Positions 16,076-22,559 of a stretch of DNA of 22,559 bases are shown piece after piece. The stretch comes from Methanosphaera sp. rholeuAM6 (GTDB lineage: Archaea; Methanobacteriota; Methanobacteria; Methanobacteriales; Methanobacteriaceae). Below the pieces are notes generated by a model. It saw nothing but the letters and a program-made list of their open reading frames with translations. It searched no databases and was not told the DNA's origin. Made by a program: the position numbers and the translations under genes. Every line of letters starts with the position of its first letter. The first letter of the stretch is position 1. The stretch covers positions 10,235-32,793 of the forward strand of contig MVAA01000062.1 in NCBI GenBank assembly GCA_003266105.1. Reading direction: 5' to 3'.

Positions 16076-17412
16076 TATTCATCCTCCTGTTTTAGTTGTT
16101 CAATTCTTTTGTATAATTCCGTTAAAATCCATTCATCAGAATGACAATTTTTCGGTTTATCTATAACTTTTTTCATGAATAATGGGATTGAATCCATACG
16201 ATAGGCCGTTCCTTCTGTTTCCACACCTACACGAGTACTTGGAAGAACTATGTCAGATAACTCTGTGTATGGTCCCCAATGAGTATCAACCTGTATTGTG
16301 GGAATGTTGACCAAATGTTTTATAGTGTATCCCGGAAATTGTACTCCAGGATCTGCCGATACTGCCATGAAGAAATCTGGTTCTCGCCTATTAAGCAAAT
16401 CAATTGTTGTTGTTTCTCCAACCATGAATCTTGGATATCCTCTTGAAAAATCAACCCCGTATGGATATCCTGTTTCTGAAGTTAATGCTATGTTAAATCC
16501 GCTGACATTAAAAAATCCTCTCATGGGAAGCATGGACCATTTGGAATATCTGTTTAAATCTTCAATTAATTGAATCAATACATCCACGTTTTTTTGTTTG
16601 GCTAATGTTTGAGATACGCCTAATCCGAAGAACAATGCACCGTATTCTGCATTTTTCATAATTTTAATCAGTTCTTCAAGTTGTTGTGTTGATACGCCTG
16701 CCACCTCTTTTTCTTCCAATTCTTCTCCTTTTAGTAACATTCTAAGGGCGTTAAATAATAGATAATCCTCATCCATATTAAACTGTATCCATTTATCAGA
16801 TACTTTTGCTGTGTTTGTGTATTTTGGGTCTAAAGTAATTATCGTTCTGTCCTGTCTACCATTTCTTCTGAAAAATCCTTCGGGAAATGTAGTGTATCTT
16901 GACAAATGCCTTGGATGATCATCCATAGGATTTGTTCCAACATACACTATTACATCAGCCCTGTTTTTAACTTCTCCTAGAGTCATTACAGGATGTCCAA
17001 CATTTTGAAAGGCTTGAATTGATGTTCCGTGACATATTGTTGACTGGTTATCAATAACTGAACCTGTAATCTCAGCAATTTTTATTCCTTTTTTTATTGC
17101 TTCAACAGAGGTTTCTCCCCATCCGTAAAGTACGGGACGGGTACTGTTATGTAGTAATCTTGCAGTTTTGTCTAATGCCACATCCCATGTTGTTTCTTCA
17201 AGTATTCCTTCATCGTTTCTTATCATTGGGCTGAGTAATCTTTGGTCCTGATCGTTAATGATTTTGCTGGCACCTATTCTACAAGCATGTCTTACCCCTA
17301 CAATTTCATCGTTTTTTAACAGATATGTTATGTCATCACAATTATTCCCACAGTAAGAACATGAACAATTTTTTACTTCCTTGTCATAATCTTTGATTGG
17401 CTTTTCAATCAT
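16075..17412 (-). CDS. fwdB: Formylmethanofuran dehydrogenase subunit B (pterin/[4Fe-4S] catalytic)
   Basis: This 445-residue subunit binds a [4Fe-4S] cluster and the Mo/W bis-pterin, and reduces CO2 to formate. The cluster ligands are C18, C21, C25 and C44 (CSYCGNNC ... HACRIG). The metal ligand is C127 in STICHGTS, followed by H128. This is a cysteine form; no in-frame TGA selenocysteine codon is present. The family usually reads CHGPS here, so Thr replaces Pro. The conserved stretches EVKNRADVIVYVGTNPMDDH and PMRGFFNVSGFN and the C-terminal EGTAYRMDSIP are present. The start overlaps the fwdD stop by four bases (ATGA), with GGTGAT embedded in the end of fwdD. Whether it is the W or Mo type cannot be decided from sequence; 'fwd' naming follows operon composition. 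Confidence 0.96.
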   Translation of the reverse strand: MIEKPIKDYDKEVKNCSCSYCGNNCDDITYLLKNDEIVGVRHACRIGASKIINDQDQRLLSPMIRNDEGILEETTWDVALDKTARLLHNSTRPVLYGWGETSVEAIKKGIKIAEITGSVIDNQSTICHGTSIQAFQNVGHPVMTLGEVKNRADVIVYVGTNPMDDHPRHLSRYTTFPEGFFRRNGRQDRTIITLDPKYTNTAKVSDKWIQFNMDEDYLLFNALRMLLKGEELEEKEVAGVSTQQLEELIKIMKNAEYGALFFGLGVSQTLAKQKNVDVLIQLIEDLNRYSKWSMLPMRGFFNVSGFNIALTSETGYPYGVDFSRGYPRFMVGETTTIDLLNRREPDFFMAVSADPGVQFPGYTIKHLVNIPTIQVDTHWGPYTELSDIVLPSTRVGVETEGTAYRMDSIPLFMKKVIDKPKNCHSDEWILTELYKRIEQLKQEDE

Positions 17413-17858
17413 TGTTCATCACCTTTTTTCTTATATAATGGTTTTTCTGATAGATTGCTATTGTTTAGGTTATATTTGTTATAAACTTTATTCATTAGTT
17501 CTGATACTAACAGTACTTCTTCATCTGTTTTAGTTATTTCTGCAGGAATTCCTTTGTATGTTGGTACGTTGCAACAGTATGTTTCGGGGCTTATTATTAT
17601 ATTTGCCCAAGGTCCTTTTGGTATGAATATTATTCCCTCATGAGGTGCATCATAGGATACGTCCGCATATAATACTACTTCTCCCCATTCTGATTTGATT
17701 TTAATTTTATCTCTTGATTTAAGTGATAATTTTTGCATGTCCCTTAAATCCATGAATGCTACGGCCGTGGCCTGTCTGTATTCGTTTTTTAATGTGGAAC
17801 CTTTTTTTTCATAAAATGCTTGAATGATGCTTGTTCCAGTATTGACAATTACTTTCAT
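17409..17858 (-). CDS. fwdD: Formylmethanofuran dehydrogenase subunit D
   Basis: This 149-residue subunit is the molybdopterin dinucleotide-binding domain that completes the pterin site of FwdB. In the related enzymes of many bacteria this domain is fused to the catalytic chain. Typical features are the beta-barrel segment IKIKSEWGEVVLYADVSYD, then APHEGIIFIPKGPWANIII and the end VPTYKG. Compared with family members of about 130 residues it has a charged C-terminal tail of about 30 residues (NNSNLSEKPLYKKKGDEQ), whose last codons contain the ribosome binding site of fwdB. The start ATG 17858 lies two bases after the fwdG stop, with GAGG upstream. Confidence 0.93.
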   Translation of the reverse strand: MKVIVNTGTSIIQAFYEKKGSTLKNEYRQATAVAFMDLRDMQKLSLKSRDKIKIKSEWGEVVLYADVSYDAPHEGIIFIPKGPWANIIISPETYCCNVPTYKGIPAEITKTDEEVLLVSELMNKVYNKYNLNNSNLSEKPLYKKKGDEQ

Positions 17859-17860
17859 AG

Positions 17861-18091
17861 TTATTCCTCATAATATATTGACTTTGTTGGACAAGTGTTT
17901 GTACATATCATGCAACCATTACATTTTTCTGGATGAAACAATTTTATTATCCCGTTTTCAACTAACATTATGACTTCTGTTGTATTTGGTCCATTGCCAC
18001 CAATCACTTCAGGACATATCTTTTGATTAACTGGACAAACTATTATGCAAGCTCCACAACCTAAACAGTGATCTTGATTAATTTTTAGCAT
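17861..18091 (-). CDS. fwdG: Formylmethanofuran dehydrogenase subunit G, 2x[4Fe-4S] ferredoxin
   Basis: This ferredoxin of 76 residues (from ATG 18091) carries two classic CxxCxxCxxxC motifs, CLGCGACIIVCPVN and CNGCMICTNTCPTK. In the known complex FwdG passes electrons between the polyferredoxin FwdF and FwdB. ATG 18091 is preservedly placed seven bases after AGGAG and is preferred to an in-frame ATG at 18136, which would add 15 residues from the AT-rich leader. It is the first gene of the operon seen here. The symbol rests on length and position; FwdG and other small ferredoxins are otherwise hard to tell apart. Confidence 0.87.
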   Translation of the reverse strand: MLKINQDHCLGCGACIIVCPVNQKICPEVIGGNGPNTTEVIMLVENGIIKLFHPEKCNGCMICTNTCPTKSIYYEE

Positions 18092-18326
18092 AGTATACTC
18101 CTTATTAACGTTTAGAATATTAATTAAATCTATCAAAGAATAATATTGATATAATAATATATTTATATTCTAGAATTTTAGTATTTTTCTTTAGGTTAAT
18201 AAAAAAAAAATTTCATCACAAATTTTCATTGTTAATAAATGATTATTTTAATAAGATAATACAAAAATATAATTATAATAAATTATCATTACAAATTAAT
18301 GATTTAAAAATTAAGGATGTAAAAAC
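18092..18326. promoter_or_regulatory. Divergent promoter region fwd operon / purP
   Basis: This AT-rich gap of 235 bp holds both promoters. On the minus strand a TATA-like ATATAAATATATT at about 18160-18172 precedes the AGGAG of fwdG. On the plus strand AAAATATAATTATAATAAA at about 18263-18282 precedes purP, whose ATG has AAGGATG upstream. A short palindrome TTCTAGAA is present near 18168-18176. A run of ten A at 18204-18213 lies between the two promoters. No gene is seen. Confidence 0.45.
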
Positions 18327-19418
18327 ATGGGAAATGTTAAAAAAGAAGACATTATGGCAATTCTCGAAACATATGATAAAGAAGATATAACTATCGCAAC
18401 TTTAGGTAGTCATACTGCTTTACATATTTTAAGAGGGGCAAAACAAGAAGGATTTAAAACTGCTGTTGTTTGTGAAAAAGGTAAAGAAGTACCATACCAA
18501 AGATTTGGTGTTGCTGACGAATTTATTTTCGTCGATGAATATAAAGACATTGTAAATGAGGAAGTTCAAGAACAATTAAAAGCAATGAATGCTATTGTTG
18601 TACCTCATGGTTCATTTGTCGCATATGCTGGATTAAGCAATGTTGAAGATAAATTCAATGTACCAATGTTTGGAAACCGTGACATCTTAAGATGGGAAGC
18701 AGAAAGAGATAAGGAAAGAAAAATGATTACTGAATCAGGAATCAGAATGCCTAACAAATATGAAAATCCTGAAGATATTGATAAAGCAGTAATGGTTAAA
18801 TTCCCTGGAGCAAGAGGAGGACAAGGTTACTTCATATGCTCAAGTTATGAGGAATTCCAGGAAAAAATTGACGAAATGAAGTCAAGAGGTTGGATTGATG
18901 ATAGTGATGTTGCAGATGCACACATCGAAGAATATGTTTGTGGAACCAACTACTGTATTCACTACTTCTACTCTGCTTTAAAAGATGAAGTTGAAGTATT
19001 GGGTATGGACAGCAGATATGAAACAAATATTGATGGTATTGTAAGAATTCCTGCACAGGAACAAATTGAAGCAAATTTAAGTCCTTCTTATGTTGTAAGT
19101 GGAAATCATCCAGTAGTTATAAGAGAATCATTATTACCACAAGTGTTTGAAAATGGTGATAGACTAGTTGAAACTGCTAAAGAATTAGTTAAACCTGGTA
19201 TGAATGGTCCATTCTGTTTACAATGTTTAGTAAATGATGACAGAGAAATTGTTATCTTTGAAATGAGTGCTCGTATCGATGGAGGTACAAACACTTTCAT
19301 GAACGGTTCTGCATACTCATACATCCAATTTGGAGAAGTTATGAGTATGGGTCGCAGAATTTCCAGAGAAATTAAAAACGCTATAAAAGAAGACAGATTA
19401 GATGTGATAATCACTTAG
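18327..19418 (+). CDS. purP: 5-formaminoimidazole-4-carboxamide ribonucleotide synthetase PurP
   Basis: PurP is the archaeal ATP- and formate-dependent enzyme that converts AICAR to FAICAR, the penultimate step of IMP synthesis, replacing the folate-dependent PurH transformylase. The protein has 363 residues, normal for the family. The N-terminal domain starts GNVKKEDI and holds ATLGSHTALHILRGAKQEG. The ATP-grasp part includes VMVKFPGARGGQGYFI and, near the end, EIVIFEMSARIDGGTNTF, which supplies metal and ATP ligands. The ATG is preceded by AAGGATG. Its divergent neighbour is the formylmethanofuran dehydrogenase operon, so two enzymes of one-carbon metabolism at formate level share a promoter region; whether they are co-regulated is unknown. 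Confidence 0.96.
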   Translation: MGNVKKEDIMAILETYDKEDITIATLGSHTALHILRGAKQEGFKTAVVCEKGKEVPYQRFGVADEFIFVDEYKDIVNEEVQEQLKAMNAIVVPHGSFVAYAGLSNVEDKFNVPMFGNRDILRWEAERDKERKMITESGIRMPNKYENPEDIDKAVMVKFPGARGGQGYFICSSYEEFQEKIDEMKSRGWIDDSDVADAHIEEYVCGTNYCIHYFYSALKDEVEVLGMDSRYETNIDGIVRIPAQEQIEANLSPSYVVSGNHPVVIRESLLPQVFENGDRLVETAKELVKPGMNGPFCLQCLVNDDREIVIFEMSARIDGGTNTFMNGSAYSYIQFGEVMSMGRRISREIKNAIKEDRLDVIIT

Positions 19419-19436
19419 ATTTAATCAGTCGTCTAA

Positions 19437-19477
19437 CCCCCCAAATTTATTTTTTTATTTAATTAATTCCTCTTTTT
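19437..19477 (+). terminator. C6 then T-tract terminator after purP
   Basis: Six C (19437-19442) are followed by seven T (19450-19456) and five T (19473-19477), all within 60 bases of the purP stop. No strong hairpin is seen. T-tracts are the usual archaeal terminator. Confidence 0.5.
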
Positions 19478-19552
19478 AAAAAATAGAAATAATTAGACTT
19501 AAAATTTAGAAGTAAATGTTAAAAAATAATAAAAAATATAAAAATAAGTATT

Positions 19553-19666
19553 TGTATGCTTTATTTTTTATGCATAGCTAGAACAGTCATAACGGAAAAT
19601 ATGTTATTACCGTTTCTATGAATTAAAGTATGCTGTTGAGAATAAACCATGTTTAAAATGCATACA
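19553..19666. other. Nested inverted repeats, candidate structured RNA or 3'UTR element
   Basis: This segment lies between purP and the ferredoxin gene and contains no ORF. An outer 7-bp stem joins TGTATGC (19553-19559) to GCATACA (19660-19666). Inside, AACAG (19582-19586) can pair with CTGTT (19633-19637). A central hairpin pairs CAT+AACGG (19588-19595) with CCGTT+ATG (19610-19620), with a 3-base bulge and an inner AATA/TATT stem. GCATA (19572-19576) could alternatively pair with TATGC (19629-19633). Read on the minus strand, the element follows the ferredoxin stop and is followed by T-rich sequence (about 19515-19548), as a terminated 3'UTR or small RNA would be. On the plus strand a TATA-like stretch lies at about 19532-19546. 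Strand and function are unknown. Confidence 0.4.
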
Positions 19667-19682
19667 TGAGTATTTAATAAAT

Positions 19683-19874
19683 TTATGGTTTTGAAATTGC
19701 TTCATTAGGACAGTTCATTACACATAGTCCACATTCCGGACATGCATCTTCATTAACTTTTGGTCTGCCATCCACATTTTCCATTGCATTTAAAGCACAA
19801 ATTTCAATACATAATCCGTTAGAAGGACATGCATCCACTCCATTACATTTTGTAGTATCTATAATTACTGCCAT
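19683..19874 (-). CDS. Small ferredoxin with non-standard first cluster motif
   Basis: This protein of 63 residues is a bacterial-type ferredoxin expected to hold two [4Fe-4S] clusters and to act as a soluble electron carrier. The second motif is normal: C45, C48, C51 and C55 (CPECGLCVMNCP). The first is stretched: C10-x5-C16-x5-C22-x3-C26, instead of C-x2-C-x2-C-x3-C, and the usual Pro after the last Cys is Ala. All eight cysteines are still present. GTGAT lies five bases before ATG 19874, and a TATA-like stretch is visible near 19915-19925. It is a single gene with its own promoter. Partner enzymes cannot be deduced. Confidence 0.88.
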   Translation of the reverse strand: MAVIIDTTKCNGVDACPSNGLCIEICALNAMENVDGRPKVNEDACPECGLCVMNCPNEAISKP

Positions 19875-20164
19875 TTAAAATCACTCTTTATTTAAATTTA
19901 ATTACCCAACCCAAATGTATTATAAATTTGAACGAAGTAAAAGATTTTATCATCAAATATACATATTAATCTGTATCATTTTACTCCTTAAAAAGATTAC
20001 ATATTAAGTTTAGTATATTGAGTAGTATATGATTGAGACTATTTAAATGAATTGATTTTTAGGAATACGTAAATATTATTTAGCGAAATAAGCGGTTAAA
20101 AGGAGAGAAAAAGAAAAAACACTGCTAAAAAAAAGTTTAAAAAATAATTTTAAAATAAATAAAA
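19875..20164. other. Gene-free AT-rich region between ferredoxin and nrpR
   Basis: These 290 bp contain the ferredoxin promoter (a minus-strand TATA-like stretch near 19915-19925) and the 3' flank of nrpR, with long A-rich runs at about 20117-20160. Read on the minus strand, these become T-tracts after the nrpR stop and could terminate it. No RNA gene or ORF with a credible start was seen. Confidence 0.4.
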
Positions 20165-21829
20165 CTATAATTTTTCCAATGAATTATAATCCATGATTTT
20201 TTCAATAGATTTTACATCGACTTGGATATTATTTTCTTTCATATCTGCTATTGAGTTGAGTCCTCCTGCTACTACATATCCGAAATGATATTTTTCTATC
20301 TTTGCATTATACATATATTCATTTGTTTGACCTACACCCAATACTTCAAATCCGATGTCATTTATTTTACATAAAATGTCTTTAGTTGCATCTCTTGATA
20401 CGTATGGTATAGTATGTACACTTGCCAATATTTTTCCGGAGTTTTCTAATGAACCATGTACATCATGCATGTTTTTCTTGATAAAAATTTCATGAGGATC
20501 CACTGAAGAACCCTTATAAGAAACTAATTCTATGAACCGTTTATTTTCCCCATGAATATCCAGAATACCACTATATATTGGGATGGAATTTATGCCATAC
20601 TTTGTTAATATACCATCAATCGTTAAACTACAAATGGTAGCTATACCCACCTTATTATCTGAAGATTCAATTAAGGCATAACGGTTTCCAACACAATACT
20701 CCGGTTTTTTCTTAAATAAACTGGTTAATATTTCTAATGCATCATCCACTTGTTTTTTATCAACAAATGAAATGTTGGAAATTACATTTCCCTGTGATGT
20801 TTCAATATCAAAATCAACATTGGATATCAAATTATATATTTTATTCAGCACAAATGAAACATTTTTCTTGGGTTTTTTGGAACATGGCTTTAATGGACTT
20901 GAAATATTAGAATTAGCCACTTTCATATTACTATATTCTGTATAACTATCTGCCAATTTAATATCCAAATCATAACCACTTTCCTGAGCAGCACATAAAG
21001 GAGCCACTCCACCAATGATAACAATTCCTATCATATCTTCGGGAACTGGGATACCCAAGACAGATTTACCTGATTGACCAACATGAATTACTCCACCTAT
21101 ACCAATCTTAGAGAGATTATTGATTATTTTTAATGCATCATCACGTTTTGTAGCCGGTATAATTCTGAAATTTGCCGGAATTACTCCTGTTCCATTATTA
21201 GCAACATCCAATACTGAAGTGTTGTCGTGACTAGTAAATGCTTCCAAAGGTGTGATTGAAGTTTTTTCATATGCTATCTGTTCAATAAAATTTAATGGAA
21301 CATAATCCTCTACTTTCAATAAACCACCATACAATGGTCGGGTAACTATCCCGTTTTTCTGGAAAATTCCATCAAAAGTTGTACCACATACTGTTTGAAT
21401 ATAAGTTCTATTGTTTCTTTCATAGAAGTTATATCTTTGACTTACTGATAAACCTTCTTTAAAGAATTCATTTAATATATCTTCAGAATCAACTTCATTT
21501 ATTGAGGATAGATTTACTATAACTAAACCTTTTCCCGTATTGTAATCTAATGAAACGTTATACATTTTTTCTTGGAATCGGGAGTATGTGAAATCTACCT
21601 GATCATAGATTAATCCTTTTTTTAATTCATCAAGGCCCTTCTCCGTTATTCGTCTGCCACGATATCCCATCCTTTCTGTAAATCCCTTTTCATCCAGTAT
21701 GTGCATATGGTAACGAACTGCTCTTTCTCCTAACGAATATCCCCGTTTATTTAGTTCTTCGGAAATAACTTTTGCTCCTAGTGTTTCATTTTTGTTATAT
21801 AGGATTCGTAGAATTTCCATCATTTTCAT
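20165..21829 (-). CDS. nrpR: NrpR, 2-oxoglutarate-responsive nitrogen repressor
   Basis: This protein of 554 residues is the euryarchaeal nitrogen regulator. It represses genes such as glnA and nif when nitrogen is plentiful and is released by 2-oxoglutarate. An N-terminal winged helix (about 1-75: EILRILYNKNETLGAKVISE ... RAVRYHMHILDEKGF) precedes two NrpR domains. The first spans about 80-310 (CGTTFDGIFQKNG, IIPATKRDDAL, GIGGVIHVGQSG, GGVAPLCAAQESG). The second spans about 325-550 and repeats the pattern in diverged form (CSLTIDGILTKYG, HTIPYVSRDATKDIL, GFEVLGVGQTNE, YVVAGGLNSIADM). The two-domain form with HTH on one chain is a usual architecture. The start is uncertain: ATG occurs at 21829, 21823 and 21820, and none has a strong ribosome binding site. 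It lies 140 bp downstream of glnA on the same strand, a likely regulatory partnership. Confidence 0.92.
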   Translation of the reverse strand: MKMMEILRILYNKNETLGAKVISEELNKRGYSLGERAVRYHMHILDEKGFTERMGYRGRRITEKGLDELKKGLIYDQVDFTYSRFQEKMYNVSLDYNTGKGLVIVNLSSINEVDSEDILNEFFKEGLSVSQRYNFYERNNRTYIQTVCGTTFDGIFQKNGIVTRPLYGGLLKVEDYVPLNFIEQIAYEKTSITPLEAFTSHDNTSVLDVANNGTGVIPANFRIIPATKRDDALKIINNLSKIGIGGVIHVGQSGKSVLGIPVPEDMIGIVIIGGVAPLCAAQESGYDLDIKLADSYTEYSNMKVANSNISSPLKPCSKKPKKNVSFVLNKIYNLISNVDFDIETSQGNVISNISFVDKKQVDDALEILTSLFKKKPEYCVGNRYALIESSDNKVGIATICSLTIDGILTKYGINSIPIYSGILDIHGENKRFIELVSYKGSSVDPHEIFIKKNMHDVHGSLENSGKILASVHTIPYVSRDATKDILCKINDIGFEVLGVGQTNEYMYNAKIEKYHFGYVVAGGLNSIADMKENNIQVDVKSIEKIMDYNSLEKL

Positions 21830-21924
21830 ATCAGTTTCTTGTTGAACAGTAATTGTATCAAATCTCCAAATAATATATAATTATTTTATATTTATATCAT
21901 TCAATGATAATAAAAGAAGGTGTT

Positions 21925-21957
21925 ATGGAGGAGGTGAAATATAATTTTAAAAGATAA
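21925..21957 (+). other. Orphan strong Shine-Dalgarno and micro-ORF antisense to the glnA-nrpR gap
   Basis: GGAGGAGGTGA (21927-21937) is the closest match in the window to the archaeal ribosome binding consensus, yet it lies on the plus strand between two minus-strand genes. It is itself inside a ten-codon frame starting ATG 21925 (MEEVKYNFKR) and is followed by ATG 21958, a seven-codon frame overlapping the glnA 3' end. A TATA-like stretch lies at about 21888-21896. It may be a chance match, a small peptide gene or an antisense transcript. The evidence does not distinguish these. Confidence 0.2.
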
Positions 21958-21969
21958 ATGAAAGAATAT

Positions 21970-22559
21970 TTAAATATTTAAATATCTTTCACGTTCATAG
22001 TCAAATACTTGGATTCTGTAGTCATCCCATTCTTGACGTTTGATGTTATAGAATTGGTTGTATACGTAATCACCCAATGCATTTATTACTACATCGTCTT
22101 TTTCTAATGCATGATAAGCTTCCCAGAGACTGGTTGGTAATGTTTCAATGCCTTTTTCTAATAATTCTTCAGGTGTGTAAGCAAATGCATTGAATTCTGT
22201 TGGTTCTCCAGGATCAACTTTGTTGTCTAAACCATCCAATCCTGCTTCTAACAATACTGCAAATGCTAAGTATGGGTTACATGATGGATCTGGTGATCTG
22301 CATTCGATTCTTGTTCCTATTCCTCTTGATGCTGGAATTCTTAATAATGTTGACCTATTTTTTAATCCATATGCAATGTAACAAGGTGCTTCATATCCTG
22401 GAACTAGACGTTTGTATGAGTTGACTGTTGGTGATAAAATTGCGGATAATGCTTTTGCATGTTTTAATAATCCACCTATGAAGTAAAGAGCTTCCTGTGA
22501 TAACTGTGTCTCTGTATTAGGATCATAAAATATATTTTTACCATCTTTAAATAAACTTT
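21970..22559 (-). CDS. glnA: Glutamine synthetase type I, C-terminal part
   Basis: The gene enters from the right edge; 195 C-terminal residues and the stop (TAA at 21972-21970) are visible. The enzyme makes glutamine from glutamate, ammonia and ATP. Family blocks are clear: ALYFIGGLLKHAKALSAI, the signature PTVNSYKRLVPGYEAPCYI, NRSTLLRIPASRGIGTRIE, RSPDPSCNPYLAFAVLLEAG, and the C-terminal EWDDYRIQVFDYERERYLN. No adenylylation-loop region is visible in this part. Together with the short spacing of the blocks, this suggests the GSI-alpha type of archaea and Gram-positive bacteria. The reading frame is open to the edge, so the start and promoter, including any NrpR operator, lie outside the window. 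nrpR follows downstream on the same strand. Confidence 0.96.
   Translation of the reverse strand, partial: SLFKDGKNIFYDPNTETQLSQEALYFIGGLLKHAKALSAILSPTVNSYKRLVPGYEAPCYIAYGLKNRSTLLRIPASRGIGTRIECRSPDPSCNPYLAFAVLLEAGLDGLDNKVDPGEPTEFNAFAYTPEELLEKGIETLPTSLWEAYHALEKDDVVINALGDYVYNQFYNIKRQEWDDYRIQVFDYERERYLNI

Noticed and set aside
17029..17037. Selenocysteine codon in FwdB
   Set aside because: The ligand is an ordinary Cys codon (C127) and the frame has no internal TGA.
20020..20060. Imperfect repeats TAGTATAT...TGAG in the nrpR-ferredoxin gap
   Set aside because: They are short, AT-rich and imperfect; this is expected by chance in such sequence.

Overview
This window is an AT-rich stretch of chromosome from a methanogenic archaeon, most likely order Methanobacteriales (Methanosphaera or Methanobrevibacter type). 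The evidence is the gene content: the large subunit of archaeal DNA polymerase D, class I lysyl-tRNA synthetase, archaeal PurP, a 6-phospho-3-hexuloisomerase, the archaeal nitrogen regulator NrpR, and a formylmethanofuran dehydrogenase operon (the first enzyme of CO2-reducing methanogenesis). Ribosome binding sites resemble pieces of AGGAGGTGAT. Promoters have archaeal TATA boxes, and gene ends carry T-tracts. The genus cannot be fixed from the sequence alone. I see no tRNA, rRNA, CRISPR array, insertion sequence or prophage.

Layout. 1-1124 (-): 3'-truncated DUF2971-like gene. 1298-4657 (+): polC/DP2, the catalytic subunit of PolD, ending in a PCNA-binding motif. 4798-7113 (+): anaerobic ribonucleotide reductase NrdD with two tandem ATP-cones. 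7144-7965 (-): membrane protein with a YbjQ/DUF74-like tail. 8137-9063 (+): PfkB-family sugar/nucleoside kinase. 9100-9753 (-): TrkA-type RCK protein. 10018-11607 (+): lysS. 11647-12522 (-): ModE/LysR-type regulator with a periplasmic-binding-protein-like sensor domain. 12668-13252 (+): 6-phospho-3-hexuloisomerase. 18091-13273 (-): tightly packed operon fwdG-fwdD-fwdB-fwdA-fwdC-ORF91. 18327-19418 (+): purP, divergent from the fwd operon. 19553-19666: gene-free segment with nested inverted repeats. 19683-19874 (-): small ferredoxin with unusual Cys spacing. 20165-21829 (-): nrpR. 21970-22559 (-): C-terminal part of glutamine synthetase glnA.

How the genes work together. PolD and NrdD serve DNA synthesis and dNTP supply. 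The fwd operon fixes CO2 onto methanofuran as a formyl group and uses a tungsten or molybdenum pterin. PurP consumes formate for purine synthesis and faces the fwd operon across a shared promoter region. Hexuloisomerase belongs to the ribulose monophosphate route, which many archaea use to make pentoses. glnA and nrpR form a nitrogen-control unit: NrpR represses nitrogen genes until 2-oxoglutarate accumulates.

Most of this is core methanogen biology. The points most worth a second look are the compact fwd cluster (G-D-B-A-C order, no E/F/H, an unrecognised sixth gene, and a possible oxyanion-sensing regulator nearby), the structured segment behind the ferredoxin, an orphan strong Shine-Dalgarno sequence antisense to the glnA-nrpR junction, and short C-tracts just after several stop codons.
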